Shown: positions 35,916 through 48,873, numbered from the stretch's first letter. The stretch is 64,000 nt of DNA from Rhipicephalus microplus (GCF_043290135.1 NC_134701.1:62699502-62763501); one strand, 5' to 3'. The notes: generated by a model from the letters alone, not told the origin. Translations and numbers: made by a program.

Positions 35916-36479
35916 AGCTTTTTTCCAAACCAGTGGCTACCTTATCATTATACATAGAGCCATCTAGAGTTGAAAAGAAGCCTTCCTTGTCAGCAACCAA
36001 AACATGCAACTTAGCTTCCAGATGGGTCTCAGACAGCATGAACACCGTTGTGAGGACTGACCAGGCTATGTACAACAAAGGCAAGCTGAAAAAGCCAGTA
36101 GGCTTTTTTTGTGAAGCTAAGTTGCGTTTTTTGGTTACCTTCAAGCTACCTTCATTTGCGTACTCTTCTATGAACATAATGATAAAAAACAGTCATGGAT
36201 TTAATAACACCATCTCAAGGAAATGAAATGAGAAGCGAGTGTGCTACTCTTGAAATATCTGCAATAAGTGCATAGTGGAGGACGTTTGCAGCTGCATCGC
36301 CAATAATAATAATAATAGCAGTAATATTATACAAGGCAAGACATAGCCCAGCTCTTGTGATGGCAGTTCTAACATAAGCACCAAACTAAAAAGCCTTCAA
36401 GCCAAGCCAAATTTGTGGCCACGACAAATATGCACAAATTTACCGATGTGAGAAATGCTGTGCTTGGAAAGTCAGATAT

Positions 36480-36900
36480 GATATGTGATATGTTGAAGAA
36501 ACATACATCAAAATAGTGCATGTACCAACATGGAAGCTAAGGAATGCTTTAGTCAATAGGAAGAATAAGCTGCCGAGCGAACTTTCTGTAGTCTTCTTTA
36601 CACTGTAATCTGCCACGAGTGTAACAACATGTCAGTCTATGAGACCAGTGATTTCAATGAAAGAGTTAAACAACACAACAGTTCAAAATGAAGTCACCAA
36701 ATAATGGGTGGCCTTGGATGCCCTCGCTGAACATGCGGAATATACAGGCTTTCAAATTGACTGGTCAAGCAACCGTATTCTGGTCGAAGAAAACAAGCTT
36801 GCATCATGCCAGTACCTGGAATCCCTGCAAATTCACACAGCTGCACATATACTCAGTAAGATTTATGGAACGCTGACGATATACTTATGATGCTTACATC
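36480..36900 (+). mobile_element. Penelope-like element remnant, GIY-YIG part
   Basis: Plus-strand pieces in different frames line up with the endonuclease of the element at 57400-59450: SDFNERVKQHNS near 36640, then ALAEHAEYTGFQIDWSSN with ILVEENKLASCQYLESL (36708-36890). The partner has ANFIRRLKEHQRDV and HADNHAHLIDWNNA at the same positions. The RT is absent. 35916-36480 before it has a minus frame (35914-36177) of unknown kind. Confidence 0.65.
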
Positions 36901-37253
36901 ACGCACCTAGTCATACTTAAATACGATGTACCTTTCTTATGGCTGTCATTCAGAACAATATCAGGTGCCCAAACATCAGTAAACTGTGTTATTTTGGTCG
37001 GTGTATCCTTTTGTTTGTACACTAAGAAGAAACAGTTATGCATTGCCTTTTTTTAGGCCTCTTCTAGCTGTTCACTATAGTTGCAGTTGAAGGAGTGACT
37101 TTTTGAGTATTGATCAAGGCTAATGCTTATTTTTGTGATGGTGGCACAGACTGCCGCCAGTTTCCATGAATTAGCCAGGTTTTACCAAAGTTCCTACAGT
37201 TTTCCAGCAAGGCCCCAATTCCCCGACTTTCCCAGGTTGGTAGACACCCTGCA

Positions 37254-39190
37254 CAAACAAAGATAGATGGCAGTTAACTCGCGTCCTGTTCCCTGTCTTA
37301 TGCAAGTGTCATTCTGCACTTTATTACCTTAGAAGTACTTGCTGCTAGGCAGGTTGGTATAACATTATTAGGGAAAATTCTAGACGATGCGAGTGTGTGG
37401 TGCAGTGTAAATATTTTCTGTAGTTCAGCTGCGACCGATGCTCTTTTTTTGTGCTTTTTCATTTTTCCAGTGGTGCTTAGGCATCTATAATTTTCCCCCT
37501 TAGCTTAATTACCTCCCTGAAGCTATGCATCATCTTGCCCATTAACAACCATTGTTAAACTATTGTATGTGGCATTGTTGATGCAAAATGACCTTAGAGT
37601 ATATGCTAAAGCTCCTGCAGGATCACCCGCTGAATGTGACAACTAGTTCACCATTTAGAGGACCCGAAGTATTGACATTTTCAATATATCTGTTCGTACA
37701 GTGCTTCATTGGAGTCATGCAAGCTTAAAATATGGTGCTCCCACAGAGAAATTTTTCTTCCTGTGCTGTGACCAATGGGAAAACTATGTAGACAATAATG
37801 AAAAGAGATCACAACTAGGCTTAGCTGTGTGATGGCTGCCTCAATAAAAATGTAATAAATTAATGCAAGTGTGCTTATATCACCATGGTGTTGCCAGTTT
37901 ATTACTACATTTGATATGAATCTCTGCTCGCTCCACCATGGTGTTCCTAAGGGTGCACACAGTCTTAACTCTGAGACAGCATTGCCAGAACTAGTTTCAC
38001 TGTCACAATCTTGAACAGGTGTGCAACAAGCATGCGCCAGTGCAGAGAACACAAGAGAAGTGGTCACTGCTTGCATGTTCAAGGTCGTATGCACGCACAC
38101 CGGACTATGATTTTGCAGTGTCTTACATTTTGAGTGGAGTATACATCATGATGACAGGAACCATCTCTGTGGTCACCAGCTAGACTGTCACAATGTGCAT
38201 ATTGTTGCTTCAGACAACTGTTTACGACAAAAAAAGGGCACCGTAGAAAAAAATATTTTTAGGCTAATGTAAGGGCTTGTGGTGAGGAGACTCTCAAAAG
38301 GTATATGGTGTGTCATCTTGCAATAGAGAAGCAAAATTTATACCTAGTTTATGTTAGTAGGAGTCTGCTAAACATTGCCCATACAAGCTTGTGGCTAGAG
38401 AAGGATGATGTCCAGAAGATGCCCTCCTGAAATGTTAACCTGCACCATCCTCCCTTGCCCTTCTTGGTGCACTGGAATTTTTGCCCTATAGGTACTAATT
38501 CCTTTAGTGGGTACTCTTGAAGGGCTTCTGAATAAGCTCACTCTTACCACCTGCTTTACCCAAGGGCAAATCCTACTGTTCGAACTTGTTTGCTTGGCAG
38601 AAATTTTTAACAGGAAAAGAAGCTTCACTCTTTACACAAATAAAGCTACAGCATTGCAAGATTACTATGATGTTATATACACAGACCTCCCACATACAAC
38701 TAACTAAAATGTCACCAATTACCTCTATGGTGAGCCTGATTATGCCTTAAGACAGCATGTAAGTTTCTTGATCCTATACTTTTTATTCAGTACATGAACC
38801 TTGAAAAAACAAGATCGTCACGTGCAGTGCATAAAACCAGTGCTTATGAAGTGCAATGATGCCATCGGAAGCATCAGCAAAAGTAAATTCACCCTGCTGA
38901 AAAGCAAATTGTGCGTGAAGCCTGTAAATGTACTGTTAAAGTCTTGTCGACAACTTCATTACTTCTACTTCTGCAATTTTCATAATCCTGTCTCTTCATA
39001 CCTTGCTGTCAACCCAAAAATTATTGACCTATGAGGTGTTACTCATATGACCATGCTCATTTAACATACCTGCAAGCCTCAGAGCTAACATAATAAAATT
39101 GAAGACTTTAATAAATTAATGCTCTCTGCTACTCACCCCTTCAAAAAAAAATTTTTAGCATCCCCTTCAAACCTGTTTTTTTAAAGACTC
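37254..39190 (-). repeat. 1.94 kb repeat, copy 2 (inverted partner at 15320-17262)
   Basis: Reverse complement of 15320-17262 with scattered substitutions. Just outside its left end is GGTAGACACCCTGCAC (37239-37253), which on the minus strand starts GTGCAGGGTGTCTACC, a sequence typical of DNA-transposon ends; copy 1 lacks it, so the shared unit breaks there. The 139-codon frame at 37681-38100 (minus) and the 66-codon frame at 38507-38707 (plus) are the counterparts of those in copy 1. Confidence 0.8.
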
Positions 39191-41249
39191 AACAGGCACA
39201 GTGACATGACTCATGAAAGGCATATCCGGAGCTTGTGGTGCAACTAAAATCTTTTTGGAGCAGCATAAAAGCTGCCTGAAGCTTTTAAGCTAGAGCTATT
39301 GCACCACATGTTACAGGGAACTAGTTCATGAACATATGCATGCATGTTCACTTGGACTTCTGCTCAACATAAACGTAGGCTTTTTGATTTTTTGCAGACA
39401 TCCCCAATTTATATAAAGCTACCTAGCACTTTCCGGGAATTCACATGGCATTTGTAAATGACTCTGGCTTTCAACGATAGTTTAGCTACAATATTGAATC
39501 ACGGACTGGTAAGACTATTTATGCATTGTATTTACTTTCCAAAAAAAAAGAGTCTGATTATAATAATGCTTTTATTAGTACAACCTAATCGTTCAATCTG
39601 GGGAGAAGTGGTTGCTGTCATCGTTTATGTACAGAATTGTTAGGTTCCTGATTAATGAGCACTTCATAAAAAAAGGGTTTTGTAACTGGTCCTTACTGCC
39701 AATTATTTATTATGGCTCGACAAAATTTAGAGTTATGGGGGAGTAAGTAGTTACACTTGGCAGAGTGTTTGACATGTACAGTCGTCGAGGTCGAGAAGCC
39801 CAGCCGAGACATACGGAAATAGTGGAACACCATGGTTTCTAGGAGAAGTAAAAGTGATTGTACAGCATGCGGTACTGCTGATAAAATTTGCCCACTGTAT
39901 GGACTTAAAACTTAACCACCTTGTATAAAATCTTTTGAAAGTAAACTGTAACAAATAGGACCACAAATAAAAAAAAATAACTAAGTGGTCAGTTCTATAT
40001 GCAGGTACTAAATTACTGTATTTTAATATAGTGAAGCAAGACTGTTGTCCAAGCACAACTAGCTCATTATTACTTTTATCTGACAGTAACCACAACAGTT
40101 AGAAACTATTTGGCTGAAGTCACGTGGTAACTTTTGTAGTATAAGCGGGTTCAGATTGTTAAGAAAGTTGGTGCCCAGCAACGTTTTCAACTACATTGCA
40201 CGTTCATGTTTACTGTGATAACATCTTCAAATCGCAGGGGTAACGTATGGATTTCAAGCGTATGCCATATACTTGCTCCCTGAGAGAACACAACAACGAA
40301 GAGTGCACGCATGCTTGACACAAATAATGAAATTTATGAAAAAGATGTAGCAGGTTTTGTCTCTTGGTGCAGATCCCTGCAAGCACTTACCTAATTCTCA
40401 CCCCATTTTGCCAACAAGCAGCCCATGTAAAACGTTCGAACATGCGCAATTATGTCGGGTCATAACCAGTTTCCTCTAACCACCTTGCACTTAGTTCTGG
40501 CACGACATACGTTTCAAAGATCTATTTCTTGCAAACTGTGTAATTGTAGACCATTCTTCAACAGTTACTTTGTGCTTACTCGATAGGAAAACATGAGCTA
40601 CAAATTTTCTAAGTTTCTAAAATATGAATGGTAATTGAATTGTGAATGGTAATCTACACCCAGCCTTAGCATACATTTCCTTTATAATCATTTTCAATTT
40701 GAGGCATGGCACAAATTTTGAAGTACGACTGAAGCCTCTAATATGCATGTTTCGTTTATTTGAACGTGCCATTTAACAATCTTGAATTAATCCTGCAATG
40801 AACTAACATCTGAATGCCTTGCGAATTGCCTGCCACAAAATATATTTTACTAGGTAAATTGTTCTGTGCTCGTTACACAAGCTGAAGATGATGACAATAC
40901 TGACTGCCGCATCGTCACTGATGAGGCAGAGGATAGCGCGTGTACAATTTAGGTGCACACACGAGACCCAATGTCAGTGCTACATTTCCAATTTAAACAC
41001 GAGCGCGCGCAATATGTATGCTTTACCGCAATACACAGCGTGCACTTCACCGCAAGGCACGACTGCCTTGCGGCACTGTTTAATTTTAAGAAGACGCTTA
41101 AGGTGGCAATTTTGAGCGAATATTTATAGTGCTCCCAGCATATCTTCAACTTTATGTCTTTTTTTTTTGTATACACTCACAAGAAAAGACATAGCTTAGA
41201 AAACCGATTATCGTAATCGGCGACAACATATTTAAGCCACTTAGAAAAT
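39191..41249. other. No supported gene
   Basis: AT-rich unique-looking sequence. The 114-codon minus frame at 39751-40095 shows no domain. I see no repeat pairs with other parts of the window. Confidence 0.4.
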
Positions 41250-41735
41250 AACGTCGTGTGAACGACTGGTAATATTCCATCGCTTCCAACTTGTGCATTT
41301 CGTATCTGTCTCACGCAGTTACGCAAGAAGAAGCTTCAATGAAAGTTTTGGCGCAAGCATACCCTTCACCGAAGCGACACATCGATCCTGCTACACACGT
41401 ACTTACCAGGCATACACGTACGGCATACATCCACAAATAGCATAACACACGGTGTTCATGATCGGGCAAGTCGTTACCACATTGCTTATAGACAGTATTA
41501 CAGAACGAGACCACGTATCCATGCGCAGAGGCGGTTCTCGCGAATGCATAATGCTCCCGGCCAAGCAAAGACCACGGATAAATAACCACCGCACGGTAAA
41601 GATCCTCACAAGTTAGCGAGGAACTTTAGACCTTTCGTTCCCACCACCTAAACGTCCCCAAAAAAATGTCCAACACGACGATTTTGTCGCCGTCTATTCA
41701 TACGTTTTCAGCCAAGTCAAGCCGGTTTTGAGGTG
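41250..41735 (-). repeat. Dispersed repeat, copy B (partner at 13285-13975)
   Basis: The minus strand begins AAAACCGGCTTGACTTGG at about 41735 and runs through GAGAACCGCCTCTGCGC to ATGCACAAGTTGGAAGC near 41280. It directly abuts the P-like element that starts at 41746. The class is unknown. Confidence 0.6.
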
Positions 41736-42339
41736 CTGCATGCACCATGACCTACTACACTCCTGACCTGCCCAGAGAGCACCTCTTCCAGCGCCCACGT
41801 TCTAGTTCATACCTTCTGCCGCTAGGGCCGTCACCTACGAGCGGCGTGGCGCTAGGCAGCACCTGTTCGCTGTCGTCTGCTTCAGCCATCGCTGTGGCAG
41901 TGCAAATCGTTCTTATTGTGCATGAATTGTGTATGAATGTGTAAAATATGGCAAATAAAGCGATATGATTCCTCGTCAGAGTTGGCTGCATTCGTGTGGA
42001 CGTTTGAAGCAGAAATAGAACCGTAAAAAAAGCACACAAAGGGTCACAGTGGCAAGCAGACGGGAACTTTTCTACAAATGAAGGAAAATTTATTATGAAA
42101 ATATTTCTTGAATGAAAACGTAGTCCAACGAGATAAAAAAACTATTGTTAGGCATTCATTGTTCACACTGAATCACGATGGTTCCAGACGATACGCATAC
42201 ACAAATTGCAGAAGATACGCAGAAACACAGTAGGTCGTGTGCAGAAACTTGCAGACGGCAGATAGCTGCAGTAGTCAGCTCTAATAGTGGCCGCGTGCAG
42301 TTTTTTTTTTTTAGATGAGCTGACACCTCAAATGTAAGT

Positions 42340-42460
42340 ATGGTGTATTGCTGCGTGCCATATTGCAAATCGGAACAAGGCAAACAAAGTAAAGTAAGTT
42401 TTCACGAGTTTCCTGCCACAGACATACGGGAAGAATGGATCGAGGCAATTGGAAGAAAAG
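42340..42460 (+). CDS. THAP-domain exon of P-like transposase (partial)
   Basis: Forty codons from ATG followed by a perfect donor (GGAAGAAAAG|GTGAGT), ending in phase 1. The residues begin MVYCCVPYCKSEQ, with the first two Cys of a C2CH zinc finger, then VSFHEFPATD and EEWIEAIGRK, matching the THAP pattern of SFHxFP and WxxAIxR. The second half of the finger (Cys and His) should lie on the next exon, which I cannot identify. THAP domains bind DNA and in P elements recognise internal transposase-binding sites. The frame is intact, so the exon could still be functional or recently lost. Confidence 0.8.
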
Positions 42461-42825
42461 GTGAGTCTTGTGTTTTTGAGAGTCGTTTCAATTCAGAACG
42501 AGTTGCAAGCTAGCAAGAAGCACCAGGGTGCTTTAGTAAACTTTATTTCCGTGTGTTATGCTAATTCACTGAGCTAAAAAACATGAAAGCTTTTTTAAAG
42601 TACCGCGGCTAATATGGCAGGCTCCACAAATAGTGCCAAGAAATTTAAATATAGCACACAAGAAAAAAGTAAATATACGAAATCTGTAAATTATGTAAAA
42701 ATGCGTAGCGGTGGGTTGCGAGGGGTTCGAGCACCCTTCCCGAAGGCTGCCTCAACAAATGCCGCCGAAATCCATAAAAAAATTAATGATATGAAATATT
42801 TACGTGCTGCCTCCACAGTTTGTCT

Positions 42826-42828
<3 letters not shown>

Positions 42829-42901
<73 letters not shown>
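42829..42901. repeat. Microsatellite (TG)n
   Basis: About 36 uninterrupted TG units inside the P-like element. The flanking frames translate to Cys-Val and Thr-His runs and are not genes. Confidence 0.97.
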
Positions 42902-42903
<2 letters not shown>

Positions 42904-43645
42904 AGCGATGGACAACTCTTGAACACTGGGTGTCACTGAAGTTAGCGACCGAATTTGGTCAAATGTATTTCTCATCTCAAACCTCTATCTTCCCATACAG
43001 CTTTGTTCGTTTCTGTATAAGCTTACTTAAGGTAATTAGAAACGTTACGCCGGTAACGAAATGTGGCGATTAACTGTTCACTCTATATAGGGCTGGCAGG
43101 CGGTCGGGTATAATGACATAATTGAAGTCCTTCGTGCACGTATAGGCAGTTTGTCACAGAAGCAGACGCATGGTATCAGTCCGTCGCCCTCCTGCCGGCC
43201 GCACAGTAGCAGACGAACAGGTTATAGGTAGCGCCACCTACGGCGAGCGATTGAACGAGAGCGGGGACACGCGCTCCCATAGGAACCCCGCTATCTGAAC
43301 AGGTCAGGAGTGTAGTAGGTCATGGCATGCACAGCCGCACAGCCAGGTGCTGCGGTCATGGCTGTGCATTTAGCACCTCGTGCACTGGTTTATGTGGTGT
43401 AGGCATAGCATTCGAACGTACCTTTTTCTATCATAGAAAGAAATTACATGGAGGCAGGAAATTTTTCCCCCATAATACAGTGCCTAGAAGATAAGCACCA
43501 TATCCATGGGAAACTGTTTTCTATGAAGTCATGGAGCCTCTTCAATTATTCGCACGGTCTGTCCATGGATGGATGGATGGATTGACATGGCTGTAGCCTT
43601 TAGATCGGTCGGCGTTAACGTCATCTTTGTCTTTTTTTTCTTTAA

Positions 43646-44366
43646 AGGGACACTAAAGTGAATTAACAATTTACGTCAGAGTAAAAGCAATGTATGGCTA
43701 GATCTAAAACGACAATATTATCAACAATATTGCCCTACTTACCAAGAAATCAAAGTAAATGCACAAGACCACAAGCGACGCAGTAGAACATTTTCGAAAT
43801 GATCCCGATGACATCAGACAGACCGCCAACAATTAATCACTAGTAATCGATCGAACTGTACTAAATAAAGAACCTTCCATCCACCAAAAGACGCAATAAA
43901 ATGCTGCTTGTTCGTTTCTGTTTGATTCATGCAAAAAAAGAACCGCTGGAACGTTACAATGGAGAATGGCACGACTGGTTCAAAAATTATATTTTCGCGT
44001 GGTTACACGGGACAGGTGGGGCTATCTAGCGGGGTGCAGTTGAAACAAAAACGTCTGCAATCTTGAAGCCAATGGCGGGAAATTAATCAATGACCGTTGT
44101 TGCTGCTGTGGCTCCCGCTACTTGCGATCTGCTGCTACTAGCGCATTAAAACCGGGCAACGCTGTGCGCGGGAACAGTGACGTAAGCCGGTCCGGTCGGT
44201 CCACTTCTAGAGGCGGGTAATTTGCAGTACACTAACCAGACGCTGACCACTAAAACGTGATTTTATTTCAAAATAGGCCCTTCCTTGGCACAAAAGTAAC
44301 ACTACGACGTTTCTGGACCGCCATTTAAACAATAAACGTCAACTTAAAGTTGCCTTTAGTGTCCCT
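43646..44366. mobile_element. TTAA-flanked MITE, family 2 (AGGGACACTAAAG ends)
   Basis: The ends are AGGGACACTAAAG and CTTTAGTGTCCCT, perfect inverted repeats of 13 bp, flanked by TTAA (43642-43645 and 44367-44370). It is 721 bp with no transposase. TTAA plus AGGG ends suggests a Kolobok-type origin, as for the family-1 MITEs at 6107 and 56549, but the internal sequences differ. Confidence 0.85.
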
Positions 44367-44493
44367 TTAAATAGTGGAGCTAAGGACTAGTACTTTGCAG
44401 TGAAGGATTTAATTTTCATTCGTGCCTTGATTGTAGCCCAGATGACCTCCTTCTAGTTATTTCTCCCTAAATTCCAGTGCTTCGAAAGAAATC

Positions 44494-44832
44494 ACAGCAT
44501 ATCTACGGAGTTAATGATGATGAGTGGGGCGAAGCGTCCATCAGTCCCTGCGCCCTTCCATTCGTTCTTGCATTCGTCCAACTGTCCATGCGCCCATCCA
44601 TCTGTAGTCCCTGTACGTCCGGCTGTGGTCCGTACATCCATCCGCGTGTCCGTCCATCTAGTACCGCCATCTCGCATCTTTTCATCACGATCGTCCCTCT
44701 CCTTCCCCTGTGGCATATACCCACTCTTCTCTCGGGTATATGCCACTGGCGGTTATGCACAACGACAACAGGGGATGCACAAGCCACGCCATAAGGAGCT
44801 TCGCCCCTATAACTCTGCGCCATCATCCTGAA
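44494..44832 (+). repeat. Dispersed repeat with CGTCC-rich core and inverted ends
   Basis: Left part GATGATGAGTGGGGCGAAGC; right part GGAGCTTCGCCCC then ATAACTCTGCGCCATCATCC. The two ends are imperfect inverted repeats (GGGGCGAAGC and GCTTCGCCCC with GATGAT and ATCATC outside). The core, 44530-44690, is a degenerate minisatellite of CGTCCATC/CATCCGTCC-like units. A partial copy is at 22653-22935. The frames on both strands here come from the low-complexity core. Confidence 0.6.
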
Positions 44833-45524
44833 CTAAAGTGTCAAGAACATTATAAAAACATTACAGAACATTATAAGAGCATTTACGGAGCATTATAAAG
44901 TGTTCGGCAGTTTCCTCCCCCTCTCCACACGCACTGCATATAGTGTCTACCCGTTCGTATTTGTCCCGATAAGTCTTGGTACGCAATATTCCCGTCCTCG
45001 CCTCAAACAGTAGAGAACTACCCCGAGAGTTATCATAGATCCCTTTCTTGGCAATTTCCTGCTTAAAAGCTGAATAGATCTCTAGTGCAGTCTTCTTAAT
45101 CAAGCCTATTCTTCACATGTCGTTCTCTGCTTCCTTCACCTTCTTCTTAACCGATAGTTCTTTTTGGTTTGGTCCCCTGCTGTTTTCCAAGTATTCACCC
45201 GTCAATTTTCTGGTTTGCTCCCTCCATTTTGTATCGAGAGTCCTCATGTACAAATAGCTGAAAACCTTCTTAGCCCTATGCTCCTTCCCATTTCTCTCAA
45301 TTGCTTCTCAAATTTTATCTTGCTGCTAGCTTCCCTGACCTCGAATAATGTTCATCCCATGCCACCTTGTACACCCTGATTTGGTGTATTCCTGTGAGCT
45401 CCAAAAGCAAGCCTATCTACTCCACGTTGCTTAGTTTCTAATCTTGCTTGAACCTCTGATCTCGTGAACAAGACCGCACTGCCAAACGTCAGACCCAGCA
45501 CCATGACCCCTCTCTAAATTCCTC

Positions 45525-46422
45525 TCACAACATCAATCTATTGCAATCATATCCACAGTATGCCCTATTTTTCATCACCGCTGCATTCCTGTTACCTTTA
45601 TTCGTTATGTGTATTTCGTGTTCCCTTAGGTACTCGGTCCCATTGCTTATACATACACCCAGATATTTGTATTTATTCGTTATCTCTAACATGACCTCCT
45701 GTATCTTAAGCTCACTACCATCATTATCATTGAAAATCATGACTGCTGATTTTTCCTCACCCAATCTGATATCTAACCTATCTCGCTCATTACCGCAGAT
45801 GTCTACCAATCCCTGTAAATCTACCTTGTTGTTGGCCATTAGCACTATATCATCTGCATACATCAATGCTTGTAGTGCCTGTTTAATGAGTTTTCCTTGT
45901 TTGACGAAAGAGAGGCTGAAGCCAAGTCCACTCCCCTCTATTTTGGCCTTTCATCTTTGTAGGTACATCATAAATAACGACGGGGACAGGGGACACTCCT
46001 GCCTAAACCCCAGTTTTATCCCTGTGGGCTCGGATACCTGTTATTCTCATTTTATAACCACCTTGTTACTTTTATAGATATCCTTTGAAAGATTAGTGAC
46101 TACATCTTTCACACCTAGTGTTCTCTTGAATCACGCTATCATACACTCCCCTGACATCCAGAAATGCTAGCCTTAGAGGCATCTGTTCCTTTACTGCTAC
46201 TTTGATGCACTGAGTCAGTGAGAACAAATTGTCTTCCAATCTCCTTTGTTTCCGAAACCCATTCTGCAGTTCCCTCAGCACCCCCTCATCCTCTATCCAT
46301 GCCTGCAGTCTTTCCTTTATATTCTTCATCACTAGCATGTAGACCACCGATGTCACTGGACGGTAGTTGTTTATGTCAGCTTTGTCCCCCTTTTCTTTAT
46401 AGATCATGCTCATCCTGCTCAT
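45525..46422 (-). pseudogene. LINE reverse transcriptase domain, disrupted
   Basis: Two open pieces in different frames: 46422-46093 carries the fingers and palm start (DKADINNYRPVTSVVYMLVMK; LQNGFRKQRR; LAFLDVRGVYD) and 45866-45525 carries the catalytic block (MMYADDIVLMANN) and the thumb (YKYLGVCISN). The YADD tetrad is intact. Between them about 230 bases hold the remaining palm with frame changes. Not functional as a unit. Confidence 0.87.
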
Positions 46423-47315
46423 TTTCCGCCCAGAAGTGACTTTACCATCGATTATTGTTTAGCTCGTTGCCTCTCTCAAAGTTTGTTTGTATAATTGGAA
46501 TGCCATCTGGGCCTGTTGATGTACTACTAGGAACCCTCTTCTCAGCCTTTTCCCACTCTAGTTGTGAAAATAAAGCCACTGCACCACTTGATCAATCGTT
46601 GTCTATTAAGGTGCATACGGGACTTCTTTGTTGAAAATTTTCTGTCATATCCTTGTTCTTATATATTCAATGGCTTCGTCCCCTTCTAGCCTAACCCCTT
46701 GAGCTGTACTTATAAACCGGTGCTCTAGGCTTGTCTCATTACTAAGGGAGTGTAGATATATGGTTCCAAAATTTTGTAGTTGCCTTTCTATCCTGTTTAT
46801 GTACTTCTGCCCGCCACTGAGCCCCCTTTCTTCTAATCTTTTCATTGATCAGAAGGGATGCTTGCCTTCTACAGCTTAGAAAGTTGTGCCATTTTCTTTC
46901 AACATCATCTGTCGGTTCACTCGGCCCCGCTGCTTAGCATATTTGTGTTCCCTAGAAGCTTCCTGATGTTTTGCTATGGCTCTCTTAATTTCCTCATCCA
47001 ACTAAATGTTGGGTTTGTGTCTCGCTCCTTTTCCGGGGTGACTTGTCACGTGCCTTAGCAAGCTGCAGCTCAGTCTAATTAGATCTATGTACATTCACAC
47101 TGTTGCACTATCCTCAGTGATTGCTTTCTCAATTTGTTTAGTAGCTATTGCTATTTACCTTTCTAAATAGATATTCCCCTGTGATTGCTCATCTTGTCTC
47201 CTTTCCACTTTCATTGCTTTTACAAAACTTAGCTTGATACGTTTGTGATCACTACCCTGACTTCTAGAGCCCCATTGATCTATGCACATTCTCCCGATCG
47301 AGCCTATCATACTTC

Positions 47316-47621
47316 CTACGTGACATCAGTGCATAGTCTATCGTCGACTCCATGCAGCCTTCCTACCTTCCATGTTTTTATCTGCCCTTTACACTTCTCA
47401 GTACTGTTGCAAATGATCAAATCATGCCACATATCCATGATCATTTTGCCTGATGGGTCAGTATACCCAACTATATCTTCTATGTGCACATTCATATCTC
47501 GTAGTATAATTATCTTGCACTCTCCTCTTAATTCCTCAATGTCATTTGTTACACACTCACCCATTGCCTGGTTTTCCTCTCTGACCTTTGCTCCCGTCCA
47601 CAAGCACATCAAACCATGCAA
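47316..47621 (-). pseudogene. LINE APE endonuclease remnant
   Basis: A 101-codon open piece with a DMNVHIED block equivalent to the GDxNAHxE motif of APE-type LINE nucleases; the leading Gly is changed to Arg. It is followed by MDMWHDLIICNSTEKC. The N-terminal half continues upstream in other frames to about 48000. Confidence 0.75.
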
Positions 47622-48873
47622 GGAGTGTCATCTGCCCGGCTGCTTTCTCTTTTAACCATAAATGTTCCCTGGATCCCTGGTAGACTCTTTGCCAACCCAT
47701 ACTTCTATGTATAAATGCCCCAATTCCACCGCCCTGTTAGCTGCCTTCTATTCTATTGCAATATTCCAAGACATAGGAAGTCCTGTTTTCAAGGTGGTTG
47801 CTCCATGTAAAGATGTGTCTCCACAACCCCATATACCATCAGCTCCTTGTGCATAACGGCTCATTTATCTCTTCCCACTTCAACCTATTCCTGCCACCCT
47901 GCGTGTTAATATACCATATGTCTTATTTGGCTCGGTCCTTGTGCTAACGCCGATTTTTTCTCCCACGTACCCCATGGCCCCTATAGAAACGTCTATGCGG
48001 TGTTGGCCTCATGGCTCTGGGTTTTCCTAAAAAAAATCTGTGGCTTGACGACCCATTCTATTACCAGCCCTCCTGCACGTCGCGCCAGTGTAAAGGGGTT
48101 GTGCAAAGGGGCGAGCGCCGGGCTCGTACACGCCATGGTTCACCTCCAGGCTCCAGGTCAGTCAGCGGCAGCCAGCGGACAGCCCGAGCAACGCGTTCAC
48201 CTGAGACGTTCGTTTTTCGCGGGCAGTTCTGGGGCAGCCCCAAAGCTCCGCCCGTCTCTCGGAACGCTGCCACAAACATGCCACACACCATGGAGGAAGG
48301 AGGGAGGTGATTCTCAAATGAAAAGAAGATAAAAGTGAGCCCCGTAACTGTCTCTCAGGGGGAAGACACCTCAACAGTAGCCTACGAGGAATGGGGGTAA
48401 GGAGGGATTAAAAGGATAGGTAGGAATTAAAAGTATAGAGATAGCGAGAGGAGCAGGAGGAGAGAGAGGCGCAGGGAAAACCACATACGGAAGTAAGGAG
48501 AAGATAGGGATGATGGACACAGTCGCAGAAGTCCGAAAACGGGGCACCACTCAGCTAGAGCTCATTACGTCGGCGTCAGGAGGTGGCATAGGGCGAGCCA
48601 GTCGGCCAGAGCTGTACTGTCGTCGGAGATCGCGGGGCACAACTGGCGGTGGTGGTGGTAGTGGTTAGAAGAGAAAAACAAAGCACCTAATTTCAGCAGC
48701 CCGGTCGTGCTTCAAACTGTGGCACGAAATCAGCGAGCGAGTCCGGAGGAAGGAAATGTGCTTGGCACCCACCGATCGAAGCGCATCCAAGCCGATCCGT
48801 TCGCGTCCTTGGCGCGTGATTTCGTGTGTTGCACTTGTTTCGTGTTGGCTGTTCGAGTAGAAATGACATAACA

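Larger units (their letters stand above)
41746..43324 (+). mobile_element. P-element-like DNA transposon with THAP exon
   Basis: The terminal inverted repeats begin CATGACCTACTACACTCC and are perfect for 25 bp (41746-41770 and 43300-43324). Looser similarity continues inward for about 150 bases (for example CCTGTTCG...TCTGCT on both sides). A perfect 8 bp TSD, GCATGCAC, is at 41738-41745 and 43325-43332. The element is 1579 bp and carries an exon for a THAP zinc finger (42340-42460). An 8 bp TSD, ends starting CATGA and a THAP domain together are the marks of the P superfamily. The RNase-H-like transposase core is not found, so this is an internally deleted or decayed copy. It also carries a (TG)n tract. 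Confidence 0.8.
44860..48000 (-). mobile_element. APE-type LINE, degenerate, most of ORF2
   Basis: Minus strand from about 48000 down: an APE endonuclease portion (RDMNVHIEDIVGYTDPSG, then MDMWHDLIICNSTEKCKGQI; 47621-47316), a linker that is duplicated at 1-706 (47256-46531), RT (NNYRPVTSV, LQNGFRKQRRLEDNL, AFLDVRGVYDSV at 46422-46093; MYADDIVLMANN at 45866), and a C-terminal zinc-knuckle-like motif ICSACGEGEETAEHFIM near 44930. The C-terminal Cys/His motif and APE nuclease fit the Jockey/R1/I group, but I do not fix the clade. There are multiple frameshifts. A G+C-rich stretch at 48040-48310 may be the 5' region or host DNA. Confidence 0.88.

Noticed and set aside
42614..42975. Overlapping frames with Cys-Val and Thr-His runs
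   Set aside because: Both are translations of the (TG)n tract on the two strands.
44477..44831. Four overlapping frames of about 100 codons on both strands
   Set aside because: They arise from the CGTCC-rich degenerate minisatellite core of a repeat.
47940..48310. G+C-rich frames of about 100 codons as a host first exon
   Set aside because: They adjoin the 5' side of the minus-strand LINE, overlap on both strands, and show no convincing splice donor tied to a start codon; they may be LINE 5' sequence or promoter flank.
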